A DNA stretch of 64,000 bases from RYN-230 sp963837335 (lineage in GTDB: Bacteria; Actinomycetota; Actinomycetes; Streptosporangiales; Streptosporangiaceae). Positions 1-9,583 of the stretch are shown in pieces. Location: positions 1 through 64,000 of the forward strand of contig CAWINS010000073.1 in NCBI GenBank assembly GCA_963837335.1. Direction: 5' to 3'. A model generated the notes under the pieces. The model saw only the letters and a list, made by a program, of their open reading frames with translations, searched no databases and had not been told where the DNA came from. Position numbers and translations under genes: made by a program. Position 1 is the first letter of the stretch; each line of letters begins with the position of its first letter.

Positions 1-749
1 GATCCGCCCGGCGTGACGAGGCCGGTTTCGTAGGCGAAGACGACGGCCTGGGCCCGGTCGCGGAGGTCCAGCTTGGCCAGGATGCGGCCGACGTAAGTCT
101 TGGTCGTCTGCTGGGCGATGACCAGGGTGTCGCTGATCTCGGTGTTGGACAGACCGCGGGCGATCAGCCGCAGCACCTCGGACTCGCGCTGGGTGAGCGC
201 GCCGGGCGAGGCCGGGAAGGGCGGGTCCGGGCGGGGCTGGCGGGCGAAGTCGGCGATCAGCCGCCGGGTCACCGCGGGGGCGAGCAGGGCGTCACCGGCG
301 GCCACCACGCGGACCGCGTGGACCAGCTCGGCAGCGGTGGCGTCCTTGAGCAGGAAGCCGCTGGCGCCGGCCCGCAACGCCTCATACACGTAGTCGTCGA
401 GGTCGAACGTGGTGAGCATCAGCACCCGCGGCCGGTCCGGGCCGGCTGCGGAGCCGAGGATCTGGCGGGTGGCCTGCAGGCCGTCCAGCACCGGCATCCG
501 CACGTCCATCAGCACCACGTCGGGTCGCAGGTGCCGCGTCTGGCGCACCGCGTCGGCGCCGTCCGCGGCCTGCCCCACCACCACCAGGCCCGGCTGGGCG
601 GCGAGTACCGCGGCGAAGCCCTCCCGCACCATGGCCTGGTCATCGGCGATCAGGCATCGCGTGGCCGCACCACCGGCCACCGCGCCGCCCGCCGCCACCG
701 CGCCGTCCGCCGCCCCCGCACCGCCGGCCGACGCACCACCGGCCGTCAT
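1..749 (-). CDS. NarL/LuxR-family response regulator (C-terminus cut by window edge)
   Basis: Cytoplasmic response regulator, partner of the kinase that precedes it. After about 30 Ala/Gly-rich residues the receiver domain begins at CLIADDQAMVREG, and the phospho-acceptor Asp lies in VVLMDVRMP. A LuxR-type HTH follows (LTQRESEVLRLIARG, then TTKTYVGRILAKL). The open frame is still running at base 1, but the family normally ends within a few residues of this point, so almost the whole protein is present. Its ATG overlaps the kinase stop as ATGA (746-749), implying translational coupling. The low-complexity N-terminus is not normal for the family, and a downstream start is possible. Regulated targets are inferred only; the divergent ABC exporter is the obvious candidate. 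Confidence 0.93.
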   Translation of the reverse strand, partial: MTAGGASAGGAGAADGAVAAGGAVAGGAATRCLIADDQAMVREGFAAVLAAQPGLVVVGQAADGADAVRQTRHLRPDVVLMDVRMPVLDGLQATRQILGSAAGPDRPRVLMLTTFDLDDYVYEALRAGASGFLLKDATAAELVHAVRVVAAGDALLAPAVTRRLIADFARQPRPDPPFPASPGALTQRESEVLRLIARGLSNTEISDTLVIAQQTTKTYVGRILAKLDLRDRAQAVVFAYETGLVTPGG

Positions 750-2085
750 GCCGTCTTGCCCAGCGGGAGCACCGCGGACACCACGAAGCCGCCCCCGGCC
801 GACGGGCCGGCCGAGAGCGAGCCGCCGAGCAGCGCTACCCGCTCACGCATCCCGGTCAGCCCGTGACCAGGCCCGGGTTCGCCCGGGGACGGCCCGGCGG
901 GCGCGCCGGGCCCATTGGCCACCCGCAGCCGGACCGCGCCGGCATCATGGCCCACCGACACGCTGACCGCCGCCCCGGGCGCGTGCTGGCTGGCATTGGA
1001 CAGCGATTCCTGCACAATCCGGTACGCGCAGACCGCAACGCCGGAAGGCACATCGCCCATCGCCCCGGGTACAGCCAGCTCGACCGATACCCCGGCGCGG
1101 CGGGCGGCATCGACGAGCGCGGGCAGGTCTGATAGCTGAGGCTGCGGCGCTAGCCCGGCGGGCTGGTCGTCGCGCAGCACGCCGAGCAGCCGCCGCATCT
1201 CCGTCAGCGCCTCGCGGGCCACCGCGCTCAGCGCGCCGAACTCGGCGCGGGCTGATTCGGGCAGGTCGCTGAGGCGGTAGGGCGCGGTCTCAGCCTGGAC
1301 CGCGATCAGCGACATGTGATGGGCGACCACGTCATGCAGTTCCCGCGCGATCCGGGTGCGCTCCACCAGGACGGCCCGCCGCGCCCGCTCCAGCTCGGTG
1401 CGCTCGGTCTGGGCGGCCAGCGCCCGCTCGGTGCGCCACCGGGAACTGATGCTGTCCACGGCGATCGTCCCCGCCGTGAACAAGATGGTCGCACTGATCG
1501 GGCCATTCAGGTCCGGCAGGTCCCGCACCAGCCACAGCCACCAGGGGATGAGGCTCAGCGCCCACATCCACCACAGCACCGGCCGCCGGTAGCGGACCCC
1601 GGCCACGCAGAACAGCACCAGCAGCACGAGCAGCTGGGCCGGGCCCCAAGGCCAGCCTCCCCGCCACTGCGCGGGTACCAGCGGGACGAGCAGCAGCGCC
1701 GAGCCACCCGATCCGCCAGCCCAGCAGCGGATACCGGGCGGCCAGCAGCAGCGGCGCCACCACCGCCATGACCAGCAGCACCTGCCCGGCGCCCAGCGGA
1801 GGGTAGTGGAAGTAGTAACACGGGCTGGCCCGGCACGAAGTAGCCGGCGCGGGCGTGACGGTGGGCTGCGTATGGATGCTGGCCAGGTTGAGCACGAACA
1901 GCACCAGCGTCGTCAGGCCTAGCGCCAGATGGGCCCGGCGCCGCCACGGCGGATGCCACCAGGCCGGGCGGCGTGTCCGGGCCGGCCAGCACCTGGACCA
2001 GCCCGCGCCACGCCCCGAGCCACGCCCGGCGCACGACCAGGCCGGCGGCGCTCGCCGCCGGTGCCTGGCCAGGCATCCGTTTCAC
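746..2085 (-). CDS. Sensor histidine kinase, HisKA_3 family (apparent frameshifts in the membrane half)
   Basis: Membrane sensor kinase that should phosphorylate the adjacent regulator. The catalytic half is intact: the H-box is in RIARELHDVVAHHMSL, an N-box-like segment is in VQESLSNASQHAP, and the C-terminal GHGLTGMRERVALLGG is typical of NarX/DesK-type ATPase domains. The N-terminal membrane half is spread over three frames. Residues near 1960 switch from one frame to WWHPPWRRRAHLALGL, and near 1700 another switch joins LLGWRIG to SALLLVPLVPAQW. Each fragment reads as hydrophobic kinase sequence, so one gene with two single-base indels is the simplest view. The GTG at 2085 is the probable start; an in-frame ATG lies nine bases further in. 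It forms an operon with the response regulator. Confidence 0.85.
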
Positions 2086-2131
2086 GATGTCAGCGTAGGC
2101 CGCCAGCGGCCACCGCTCATCACACCAGCAT

Positions 2132-2191
2132 GGTCATACCCAGGTATGAGCTCGCCCGGCCGCCGGGCCGGACTACCTGCGTGGTATGACC
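2132..2191. promoter_or_regulatory. Candidate operator: TCATACC-CA-GGTATGA plus an outlying GGTATGACC
   Basis: The divergent region between the kinase and the ABC operon holds a perfect 7-bp inverted repeat, TCATACC-CA-GGTATGA (2134-2149). A further copy, GGTATGACC, lies at 2183-2191 and is the exact reverse complement of GGTCATACC at 2132-2140. Two-component regulators of the NarL/LuxR type often bind such inverted repeats between their own gene and a target exporter. Binding by this regulator is an inference. Confidence 0.5.
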
Positions 2192-2302
2192 GCCAATCCG
2201 GCTCCCTGGTGCGATGACCGGCACCGGCCCAGCGGACAGCCTTGACCGCGGTGCTTCTTTCACGCATCGCCCTGTGTCTAACCCGCCTCCGGGAGGCGCA
2301 TC

Positions 2303-3061
2303 ATGAATGTTGAGATCACCGGGCTGACCCGGCGCTTCGGCCGCACCATGGCCGTGGCCGGGGCCGACCTGCAGGCTGGCCCGGGAGTGTTCGGGCTGCT
2401 GGGCCCCAACGGGGCGGGCAAGACCTCGCTGCTGCGGATGATGGCGACGGCGGTGCCGCCGACCTCGGGCCGGCTACGGCTGCTCGGCCGCGATCCGGGC
2501 CGCTACGGTCCGCGGCAGGAGATCCGGCGACGGCTCGGGTACCTGCCGCAGAACCTCGGCTATTACCCGGGCTTCACGGTGGCGGAGTTCGTGGAGTATT
2601 TCGCGCTGCTGAAGGACATGCCCCCGGCGCGGGTCCAGGCCGCGGTGGCGGCGGCCGTCGACCGGGTCGAGCTGGGCGGCCAGGCCCAGGCCAGGCTGCG
2701 CACCCTGTCGGGCGGGATGCTCCGCCGGGTGGGGATCGCGCAGGCCATCGTCAACGAGCCGGAGTTGCTGCTGCTGGACGAGCCGACCGCCGGGCTGGAT
2801 CCCCAGCAGCGGATGGTGTTCCGGGGCCTGCTCCGCGACCTCGGCCAGCGCGCCACCGTCGTGGTCAGCACCCACCTGGTGGAAGACGTCGGCGCCGCCT
2901 GCGCTCAGGTCGCGCTGATGGACCAGGGCCAGATCGTGTTTCACGGCACCCCGGCGGACCTGGTCGCCCGGGGCGAGGACCCGGCCGCGGGAGACCGGGC
3001 CGTAGGCGATTCGCCGCTGGAGCGCGGGTACAGCGCCGTCCTGGCCGCAGGCCGGTCATGA
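2303..3061 (+). CDS. ABC transporter ATP-binding protein
   Basis: Nucleotide-binding subunit (252 aa) of an ABC exporter. Walker A is GPNGAGKTS (about residues 34-42), the signature is LSGGMLRR (about 135), Walker B is LLLLDEPTAGLDP (about 154), and the H-loop is VSTHLV (about 188). GGGAGGCG lies a few bases before the ATG. The stop overlaps the next gene's ATG as ATGA (3058-3061), so ATPase and permease are coupled. The gene is divergent from a two-component system; exporter and TCS pairs of this sort in Gram-positive bacteria often respond to cell-envelope stress or antimicrobial peptides, but the substrate cannot be read from the sequence. Confidence 0.95.
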   Translation: MNVEITGLTRRFGRTMAVAGADLQAGPGVFGLLGPNGAGKTSLLRMMATAVPPTSGRLRLLGRDPGRYGPRQEIRRRLGYLPQNLGYYPGFTVAEFVEYFALLKDMPPARVQAAVAAAVDRVELGGQAQARLRTLSGGMLRRVGIAQAIVNEPELLLLDEPTAGLDPQQRMVFRGLLRDLGQRATVVVSTHLVEDVGAACAQVALMDQGQIVFHGTPADLVARGEDPAAGDRAVGDSPLERGYSAVLAAGRS

Positions 3062-4606
3062 CCGCCACGAACGCCCCGGCCGTCTCCCGGCCGCGGCCGG
3101 TCCCCCGTCATCCCGCCCTGGTGACGGCCCGGCTGCTGCGCCTCGAGCTGCGCCATAACGCCATGCTGTGGATGCTGCCCGTGGTCTTCGCGCTGTTCTG
3201 GCTCACCACGTACCGCAAGACCATGGCCATGCCGCCGTTGTGGAACATGCGTGCCGTCAGCCTGCAAAGCGGCGCGATCCTGGATTTCATCACTCCGGTG
3301 GTGGGTGCGGCCGCGTGGATGGGGTCCCGGGATGCCCGCCGCCGCACCTCCGAACTGATGAGCATCACCGCCCGGCCGCGGTGGGCCCGCCTGCTGCCGA
3401 CGTGGGCCGCTACCGCCTGCTGGGCCCTGGTGGGGTACCTGATCTGCCTGGCCGCCGCGTACGGGGTGACCGCGCACCAGGCCAGCTGGGGCGGCCCGCT
3501 GTGGTGGCCGGCCGCGGTCGTGGCCGCGAGCCTGCTGGCCTTCTCCGCGCTGGGATTCACCGCTGGGGCTCTGCTGCCCAGCCGGTTCACGGCACCGCTG
3601 GCCGCCATCGCGGCGTTCTTCGTGCTCGCGCTCAGCACGCAACTCATCGTCGGCAGCCAGTCGTACTGGCAGATCTCGCCGGTGGTCGCCGCTCCCTGGG
3701 ACATCGGATCGAACGCGAGCATGGCCACCTTTTACCCCTACGTTCCTGACCTGGCCATGGCCCAGGTGATTTTCCCGGCCGGCCTGACGTTGGCGCTGCT
3801 GGCGGCCCTGGCCCTGCCCCGGGGCTCCGGCGGACGGCGCCTGCGCGCCGCCGCCGCGGCGGTCACCGCGGCCGGCCTGGCGGCAGCCGGGACCGCGGTG
3901 GCGCTGGCCGGAACCGGCCAGCTGGACAGCCAGGGCATGATCGCCATCCCGGCCCTGCATGATGCGGCCAGCGACCGGCCGGTCCGCTTCACCCCGGTCT
4001 GCAGCCATACCACGATCCCGGTCTGCCTGAATCCCGCCTACGCGAGCTATCTTCCGGTCACGGTGACCGCCCTGGCACCACTGCTCAGCGAGGTGGCCGG
4101 CCTGCCGGGCGCCCCGGCCCGGATCAGCCAGGCCGCGGCGGTCTACCGGCAGGGAACCGGCAACTCCGTCAGCATCGGGCTGGCTGGCCCGGCTATCAGC
4201 GGCCGGCCACCGGTGTTCCGCCTGCTGCTTCCGGTCCAGCTGGCCGGACCCGCCCTGACCACCAGCCAGCTGGCCGCCGAGATCAGATCGAGCGCCGGGC
4301 TCGGCATCGTCTCCAGCATCGTCGGCGCGGGCCGTCACCCATCCCCGGCCCAGCAGGCGGTGGTGGCGGTCCTGGCCCGGGTGTCCGGCCTGCCGCAGCC
4401 CACCTGCGCCTCCCCGCAGCACAACGTCGGGCAGCCGCAGGCGCGCAGCGCCGAGCCCGCCGTCGCCAGAGCCGGCCGCCGGATCACCGGCCTACGCCGC
4501 CGCCCAGCGGTTCGCGGCGCTGGCCCCGCCGGCCCGCCGCATCTGGCTCGTCCGGCACCTGCCCGCGCTACGGGCGGGCCGGATCACCCTGGCGCAGCTG
4601 CCATGA
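3058..4606 (+). CDS. ABC transporter permease with a large extracytoplasmic part (one apparent frameshift)
   Basis: Membrane subunit of the exporter. Several hydrophobic segments occupy the first 260 residues. They are followed by a long soluble region with Cys pairs (VCSHTTIPVCLN), and the family usually returns to a cytoplasmic tail. The starting frame runs on without a stop into the next gene, but from roughly 4480 a different frame gives convincing protein ending RHLPALRAGRITLAQLP and a TGA at 4604-4606. That stop overlaps the ATG of the next gene (ATGA), as expected in this operon. I therefore infer one indel between 4400 and 4480. No enzymatic role is claimed for the soluble part. Confidence 0.75.
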
Positions 4607-5337
4607 CTGCCGGCGGGGCAGGCAACGTGGCGGCGGCGGCCGAGCAGGCCCGCCCGGCGCGGTCGAATCGCCCGGCGCGGCGGAGTCGCCCGGCGCGGCC
4701 GGTCCGGCCGGCGCGGCGGGCCCAGTCCCAGGCAGCCGTAATGCGCCTGGTGCGGCTGTATGCCACCAGCCGGCGGGTCCCGGCGGCCGTGGCCGCGATC
4801 GCGGCGTGCGCCATCGGGCTGAGGATCGCGCTGATCTGGCCCTGGGACACCTACGGCGCCCTGCAGCTGCCGCTGGTGTTCGAGGCCGGGGCCGCGGCCG
4901 CCATCACCGCCATTACCGCGAGCCGGCTCGGCGACCCGGAACGGGTGGCCGGCCGGTGGCTGCCGTTCCTGCGGCTGGCCACCGTGGCGGCCCTGACCGC
5001 GGTGGCGGTCGGCGCGCTGGCCGCCGCCGGGACCGGTGCGCACCTGGCCGGCGGCACCCTGGACGCGGCGCGCAACGTGGCCGGGATGACCGGCCTCGGG
5101 CTGCTGTGCGCGGCCGCTCTCGGCGGCGGCCTGGCCTGGGCCGGCCCGACCGGCTACCTGGTCGTCGGCGTGTACGCGCTGTACACGCAGTGGCACCACC
5201 CAGCACTGACCACGCCGTGGATCTGGCCGGCCCGGCCCCCGCACGACCTGGGCGGGGCGATCTGCGCCGGGCTGGTGTTCACCGCCGGGCTGGCGGTCTT
5301 CGCGGTGCGCGGAGCCCGCGATCGCGCCGACGAGTGA
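4603..5337 (+). CDS. ABC transporter membrane protein, third gene of exporter operon
   Basis: A 244-residue protein with about 45 low-complexity Arg/Pro/Ala residues at the N-terminus (repeats of the RPAR type), followed by about six hydrophobic helices (for example AVAAIAACAIGLRIALIW and FEAGAAAAITAITAS). The ATG at 4603 overlaps the stop of the preceding permease. Operon position and topology suggest it is the second membrane partner of the ABC transporter. No motif defines a substrate. The same frame is open upstream, but the upstream residues are out of frame with the true permease, so the start at 4603 is preferred. Confidence 0.75.
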   Translation: MTAGGAGNVAAAAEQARPARSNRPARRSRPARPVRPARRAQSQAAVMRLVRLYATSRRVPAAVAAIAACAIGLRIALIWPWDTYGALQLPLVFEAGAAAAITAITASRLGDPERVAGRWLPFLRLATVAALTAVAVGALAAAGTGAHLAGGTLDAARNVAGMTGLGLLCAAALGGGLAWAGPTGYLVVGVYALYTQWHHPALTTPWIWPARPPHDLGGAICAGLVFTAGLAVFAVRGARDRADE

Positions 5338-5387
5338 TCCGCGGCCGCGCCCAACCCGGGGAAGCGCGCCGGGCTATTCTCACCCCC

Positions 5388-6656
5388 ATGCGGACACTGG
5401 CGGTGATCGGTGCGGGCGCCAAGGGCATCGCGATCGCCGCGAAGGCCCAGGCGCTCGCCGACACCGGATTCGACCCGCCCCGGGTGGTGCTCGTGGAACG
5501 GAGCGCACCGGCCGCGACCTGGATCGGCCGGCAGGGTTACACCGACGGCTCGCTGCCGCTGGGTACCCCGCCCGAGAAGGACGTCGGCTACCCGTACCCG
5601 CCGAGCTGGGGTGCGGCCTCGGACGCGGTGACCGACGCCATGCTGGCCTACAGCTGGCCGCGCCACCTGATCGCCGGCGGCAGCTACGCCGACTGGGTGG
5701 ATCGCGGCCGCCAGCGGCCCACGCATCGCGAGTGGGGCGCCTACCTGCGTGCCGTCGCCGTGAAGTGCGGGGCCGACACCGTCGCTGGCGAGGTGACGGC
5801 GCTGGACACCGAGGCCGGCCGCTGGCGGCTGGGACTGGCCGACGGCGGCACGCTCGAGGCCGACGGGGTCGTCGTGACCGGACCTGGGCCGCCGGTCACG
5901 GTGCCCGGCCAGCCCCGCGAGCATCCGCTCGTCCTGGACGGCCGCAGTTACTGGCAGCACCTCGGCGAGATGGGGCACCGCGCGCGGAACATCTGCGTCA
6001 TCGGCAGCGGCGAGACGGCCGCCTGGGTCGTGATCACCCTGGCCCGGCAGTGCCACCGGCACTCGACCATCGACGTGCTGACCAGCCGCGGTGTCCTCTA
6101 CTCGCGCGGCGAGAGCTTCGACGAGAACCGTTTCTACTCCGATCCGGGTGACTGGCCCCGGCTGGCCGAGTCGCACCGCCGCCAGTTCCTCGAGCGCACC
6201 GACCGGGGCGTGTTCTCGGTCCAGGCCGAGGCGACCCTCAATCAGCTGCGCGGCTTCCGCACGCTCGCCGGACGGGCGCTGCACATCGAGGCCGGCCAGC
6301 GGCAGGTCGTGGTCACCATCGGCTACGGGGAGGACCAGGAACGCGTCGCGTACGACCTGGTGGTCGTGGCGCGCGGCTTCGACGGGCACTGGTTCGAGCG
6401 CCTGCTGGGCGGCGAGGCGAGGGCCCGCCTCAACGCCGCCCGCGCCGGGGATGAGCTGGAGCGCCGCATCGACGTGAACCTGGCCGTGGCGGGCCTGGAG
6501 CCGCCGCTGCACCTGCCGATGCTCGCCGGTCTCGCCCAGGGACCAGGCTTCCCCAACCTCAGCTGCCTCGGCCTGCTCAGCGACCGTGTCCTGCGGCGCT
6601 ACGTCCCGCTGCCCGCAGCCGCCCCGCAGCTCGCCGAGAGGAGCCAGCGTGTCTGA
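5388..6656 (+). CDS. L-lysine N6-monooxygenase, MbtG-like (SidA/IucD/PvdA family)
   Basis: FAD- and NADPH-dependent N-hydroxylase of 422 aa. It has an N-terminal FAD motif GAGAKG (residues 7-12), the segment TPEKDVGYPYP, an NADPH motif GSGETAA (about 206), and the C-terminal segment GPGFPNLSCLGLLSDRVL, which I recognise as near-identical to the end of mycobacterial MbtG. MbtG hydroxylates the lysine of mycobactin, giving a hydroxamate iron ligand. The length matches the family. No NRPS, PKS or siderophore transporter lies in the window, so the siderophore role is inferred from family only. It follows the ABC operon by 50 bp. The ATG at 5388 is chosen because the GxGxxG motif must lie close to the N-terminus. 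Confidence 0.85.
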   Translation: MRTLAVIGAGAKGIAIAAKAQALADTGFDPPRVVLVERSAPAATWIGRQGYTDGSLPLGTPPEKDVGYPYPPSWGAASDAVTDAMLAYSWPRHLIAGGSYADWVDRGRQRPTHREWGAYLRAVAVKCGADTVAGEVTALDTEAGRWRLGLADGGTLEADGVVVTGPGPPVTVPGQPREHPLVLDGRSYWQHLGEMGHRARNICVIGSGETAAWVVITLARQCHRHSTIDVLTSRGVLYSRGESFDENRFYSDPGDWPRLAESHRRQFLERTDRGVFSVQAEATLNQLRGFRTLAGRALHIEAGQRQVVVTIGYGEDQERVAYDLVVVARGFDGHWFERLLGGEARARLNAARAGDELERRIDVNLAVAGLEPPLHLPMLAGLAQGPGFPNLSCLGLLSDRVLRRYVPLPAAAPQLAERSQRV

Positions 6657-6830
6657 GCCGGCCTACGAAGCTGGGAGCACGACGACTACGTGCATCGCAG
6701 CGTGGTGCTGCCCGCCGCCCTGGCCGAGCGGCTGGCCGCCGAGGCTGAGCGGCGCGACATCTCGGTGAGCGACCTGCTGACCGAGTACGCCGAAGCGGGC
6801 CTGCGCGCCCAGGACCCGGATTCCCGATAA
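6649..6830 (+). CDS. Small ribbon-helix-helix-like protein (one-base shift near 6675)
   Basis: About 60 residues. The GTG at 6649 follows GAGAGGAGC and overlaps the monooxygenase stop. It reads SEPAYEA and then needs one extra base to continue as WEHDDYVHRSVVLP, followed by AALAERLAAEAERRDISVSD and ending at TAA 6828-6830. A short beta strand followed by two amphipathic helices (LAERLAAEAERR, VSDLLTEYAEAGL) is the layout of CopG/Arc/MetJ DNA-binding proteins. No toxin or partner is adjacent. The function is unknown; coupling to the lysine monooxygenase suggests co-expression. Confidence 0.55.
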
Positions 6831-6879
6831 CGCCCGCCGGGCGCCGACACCCGCCCCGGAAAAGCGGCACACTGGGCTG

Positions 6880-9246
6880 GTGGCTGCCAACGTCCGGACC
6901 TGCATCCGGGTCGAGGGTGTCGTCCAGGGGGTGGGGTTCCGCCCGTTCGTGTACTCCCTGGCCACCCGGCTCGGCCTGGCGGGCTGGGTCGGCAACGACG
7001 TGGACGGCGTGTTCGCCGAGGTTGAAGGGCCCGCCGAGCACATCCGGGACTTCCTGGCCGCGCTGGAGCGGGACGCGCCGCCGCTGGCCCGGGTCGAGCG
7101 GGTCAGCGCCCAGCCGATGGCCCCGGACGGGCGTCCCGGTTTCGCCATCGTGGCCAGCGACACGGCCGGCCGCCGCCGCGCCCTGGTCTCCGCCGACAGC
7201 GCCACCTGCGCGGACTGCCTCCGCGAGCTTGCCGACCCGGCCGACCGGCGGTTCGGCTACCCGTTCATCAACTGCACGAACTGTGGCCCCCGGTTCACCA
7301 TCGTCCGCGACGTGCCCTATGACCGGCCGCTGACCACGATGGCGGGCTTCGCCATGTGCGCCGCGTGCGCGGCGGAGTACCACGACCCGGCGAACCGCCG
7401 GTTCCACGCCCAGCCGGTGTGCTGCCCGGCCTGCGGCCCCAGGCTGGCCCTCCTCGCCGCGGACGGGACGCAGCTGTCCGGCCCGGAGGGCACACCGGAC
7501 GGCCCGCTGGCCGGGGCCGTGGCCGCGCTGGCCGGCGGCCAGGTGCTCGCGGTGAAGGGTCTCGGCGGCTACCACCTGGCGGTGGACGCGGCCAGCGAGA
7601 AGGCCGCGGCGCTGCTGCGGGCGCGCAAGCACCGGGAGGATAAGCCGTTCGCGGTGATGGTGGCGGACCTGGCCGGGGCGCGGGCCCTGTGCGAGGTGGA
7701 CGACCTGGCGGCGGGCCTGCTGACCAGCCCCCGCCGCCCTATCGTGCTGCTGCCGCGCCGGGCCGCCGCGCTGGACCGGCCGCCGGGACCGCGGAGTCCG
7801 GACCGCCGAGCCCGGGACCGCGAGCCCGGCCGGGACCTCCTCGCGGCGGCCGTGGCCCCGGGCAACCGGCAGCTCGGCGTGATGCTGCCCTACACCCCGC
7901 TGCATCATCTGCTGCTCCGCGACTTCGCCCGCCCGATGGTGCTGACCAGTGGCAACGTCTCCGACGAGCCGATCGCCTACCGGGACGAGGACGCCCTGGC
8001 CCGGCTGGGCGGCATCGCGGACGTGTTCCTCACCCACGACCGGCCGATCCATATCCGGACCGACGACTCGGTGGTCCGCCCGTTCCGCGGCCGGGAAGCC
8101 GTGCTGCGCCGTTCCCGGGGTTACGTGCCGGAGCCGCTGGCCGTGGCCGCCCGGTTCGGCCGGCCGGTGCTGGCCTGCGGCGCGGAGCTGAAGAACACGT
8201 TCTGCCTCGGCCGCGAGGACCGGGCCTTCCTCTCCCAGCACGTCGGCGACCTGGAGAACTACGAGACGCTCCGCTCGTTCACCGAGGGCATCGGGCACTT
8301 CCGGCGGCTGTTCGACGTGACGCCGCAGATCGTGGCCCACGACCTGCACCCGGACTACCTGTCCACCAGGTACGCCCTGGAGCAGGACGACTGCGTGCTG
8401 GCCGGCGTGCAGCACCATCACGCGCACATCGCCTCCTGCCTGGCCGACAACGGCGAGGCCGGGCCGGTCATCGGGGTCGCCTTCGATGGCACCGGCTACG
8501 GCCCGGACGGCACGATCTGGGGCGGCGAGTTCCTGCTCGCCGACCTGGCCGACGCGGAGCGGGCCGGGCACCTGGCCGGCGTCCCGATGCCCGGCGGCGC
8601 GGCCGCGATCCGCCAGCCCTGGCGGATGGCCGCCGCCTACCTGGACGCCGCCTTCCCGGCCGGCCTGCCCGGGGGCCTGGACGTGGTGGCGCGTAATCAG
8701 GAAAGCCTGGCCGACCGTGCTCACCCTCGGCCGCCGCGGGATGAACTCTCCGCTTACGTCCAGTGCGGGCCGGCTGTTCGACGCGGTCGCCGCGCTGCTG
8801 GGCCTGCGCGACGTCATCAACTACGAGGGCCAGGCCGCGGTCGAACTGGAGCAACTGGCCCTCACGTCACGCCACGACCCATACCCGGCGGCCATCCCGG
8901 CGGCCGCCCGTTCACCGTGGCCGGCCCGGACCTGGTCCGCGCCGCGGCCGGGGACCTGCTGGCCGGGGTACCGCGGGAGATCATCAGTGCCCGGTTCCAC
9001 CAGGGCGTGGCCGCCATGATCGGCGAAGCCTGCGGGCTGCTGCGGGAGCGGTCCGGGCTGGGCACCGTGGCGCTGTCCGGCGGGGTGTTCCAGAACCTGC
9101 TCCTGCTCGGGACCGTGGTGGACCTGCTGGAGGGAATGGGCTTCCGGGTCCTGACCCATTCCCGGGTTCCGCCGAACGACGGCGGGATCAGCCTGGGACA
9201 GGCTGTGGTGGCCGCGGCGTGGGACCGGGCGGGACGGCTGGCCTGA
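6880..9246 (+). CDS. hypF: Carbamoyltransferase HypF (two compensating frameshifts)
   Basis: HypF makes a thiocarboxamide on HypE from carbamoyl phosphate, the source of the CN ligands of [NiFe]-hydrogenase. Domains in order: acylphosphatase (GVVQGVGFRPFVY near the N-terminus), two zinc fingers (CADC...CTNC about residues 110-130; CAAC...CPAC about 160-187), a YrdC/Sua5-like domain (VLAVKGLGGYHLAVDA), and a Kae1-like domain with HHHAH (about 512) and GVAFDGTGYGPDG. Between about 8700 and 8915 the main frame is nonsense, while another frame reads GRLFDAVAALLGLRDVINYE, the expected HypF sequence. The main frame then resumes at FTVAGPDLVRAAAG. Two opposite indels explain this. The 788-residue length is normal. 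No hydrogenase or other hyp gene is in the window. Confidence 0.9.
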   Translation: MAANVRTCIRVEGVVQGVGFRPFVYSLATRLGLAGWVGNDVDGVFAEVEGPAEHIRDFLAALERDAPPLARVERVSAQPMAPDGRPGFAIVASDTAGRRRALVSADSATCADCLRELADPADRRFGYPFINCTNCGPRFTIVRDVPYDRPLTTMAGFAMCAACAAEYHDPANRRFHAQPVCCPACGPRLALLAADGTQLSGPEGTPDGPLAGAVAALAGGQVLAVKGLGGYHLAVDAASEKAAALLRARKHREDKPFAVMVADLAGARALCEVDDLAAGLLTSPRRPIVLLPRRAAALDRPPGPRSPDRRARDREPGRDLLAAAVAPGNRQLGVMLPYTPLHHLLLRDFARPMVLTSGNVSDEPIAYRDEDALARLGGIADVFLTHDRPIHIRTDDSVVRPFRGREAVLRRSRGYVPEPLAVAARFGRPVLACGAELKNTFCLGREDRAFLSQHVGDLENYETLRSFTEGIGHFRRLFDVTPQIVAHDLHPDYLSTRYALEQDDCVLAGVQHHHAHIASCLADNGEAGPVIGVAFDGTGYGPDGTIWGGEFLLADLADAERAGHLAGVPMPGGAAAIRQPWRMAAAYLDAAFPAGLPGGLDVVARNQESLADRAHPRPPRDELSAYVQCGPAVRRGRRAAGPARRHQLRGPGRGRTGATGPHVTPRPIPGGHPGGRPFTVAGPDLVRAAAGDLLAGVPREIISARFHQGVAAMIGEACGLLRERSGLGTVALSGGVFQNLLLLGTVVDLLEGMGFRVLTHSRVPPNDGGISLGQAVVAAAWDRAGRLA

Positions 9247-9583
9247 GCTCGTGCCGCTCGTGGCTCGTGCTTCTGGCCTGGTCCGGCACTGGGAACGCGA
9301 TCGGCGGGCTGGGGTGAGGCTTTGCCGGGCGGGTATGCGCACTCACGGAATGGCTGAGGCACGACGCTCATGGAATGGCTGAGCACGGGGATTCGCGTAA
9401 TCGCTGGGCAGGACCTGGCCCATGATTTTCACGCCAGCGCCCGCCTGAAGGCCATATCGGCTCCTATTCCCGGAAGGCCCTTAACAGATCCCTGGGCCTG
9501 CGCGGAATACGGCCGGCTAGCGTGCTGTCCTTGCTACGGTAATCCCGCTGTCATTCGCCGGGAAACGAAAGGGGGAATTGGCA
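9247..9583. other. Intergenic region upstream of the RCC1-repeat gene, with a short tandem repeat
   Basis: I see no convincing gene here. Two copies of a unit of about 25 bp occur side by side (core GGAATGGCTGAG at 9347-9358 and 9372-9383). G+C falls slightly near 9420-9580, consistent with a promoter region for the gene that starts at 9584. Confidence 0.5.
9347..9383. repeat. 25-bp tandem duplication, core GGAATGGCTGAG
   Basis: Two adjacent near-copies beginning CTCACGGAATGG and CTCATGGAATGG, 25 bp apart. The function is unknown. Confidence 0.6.
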
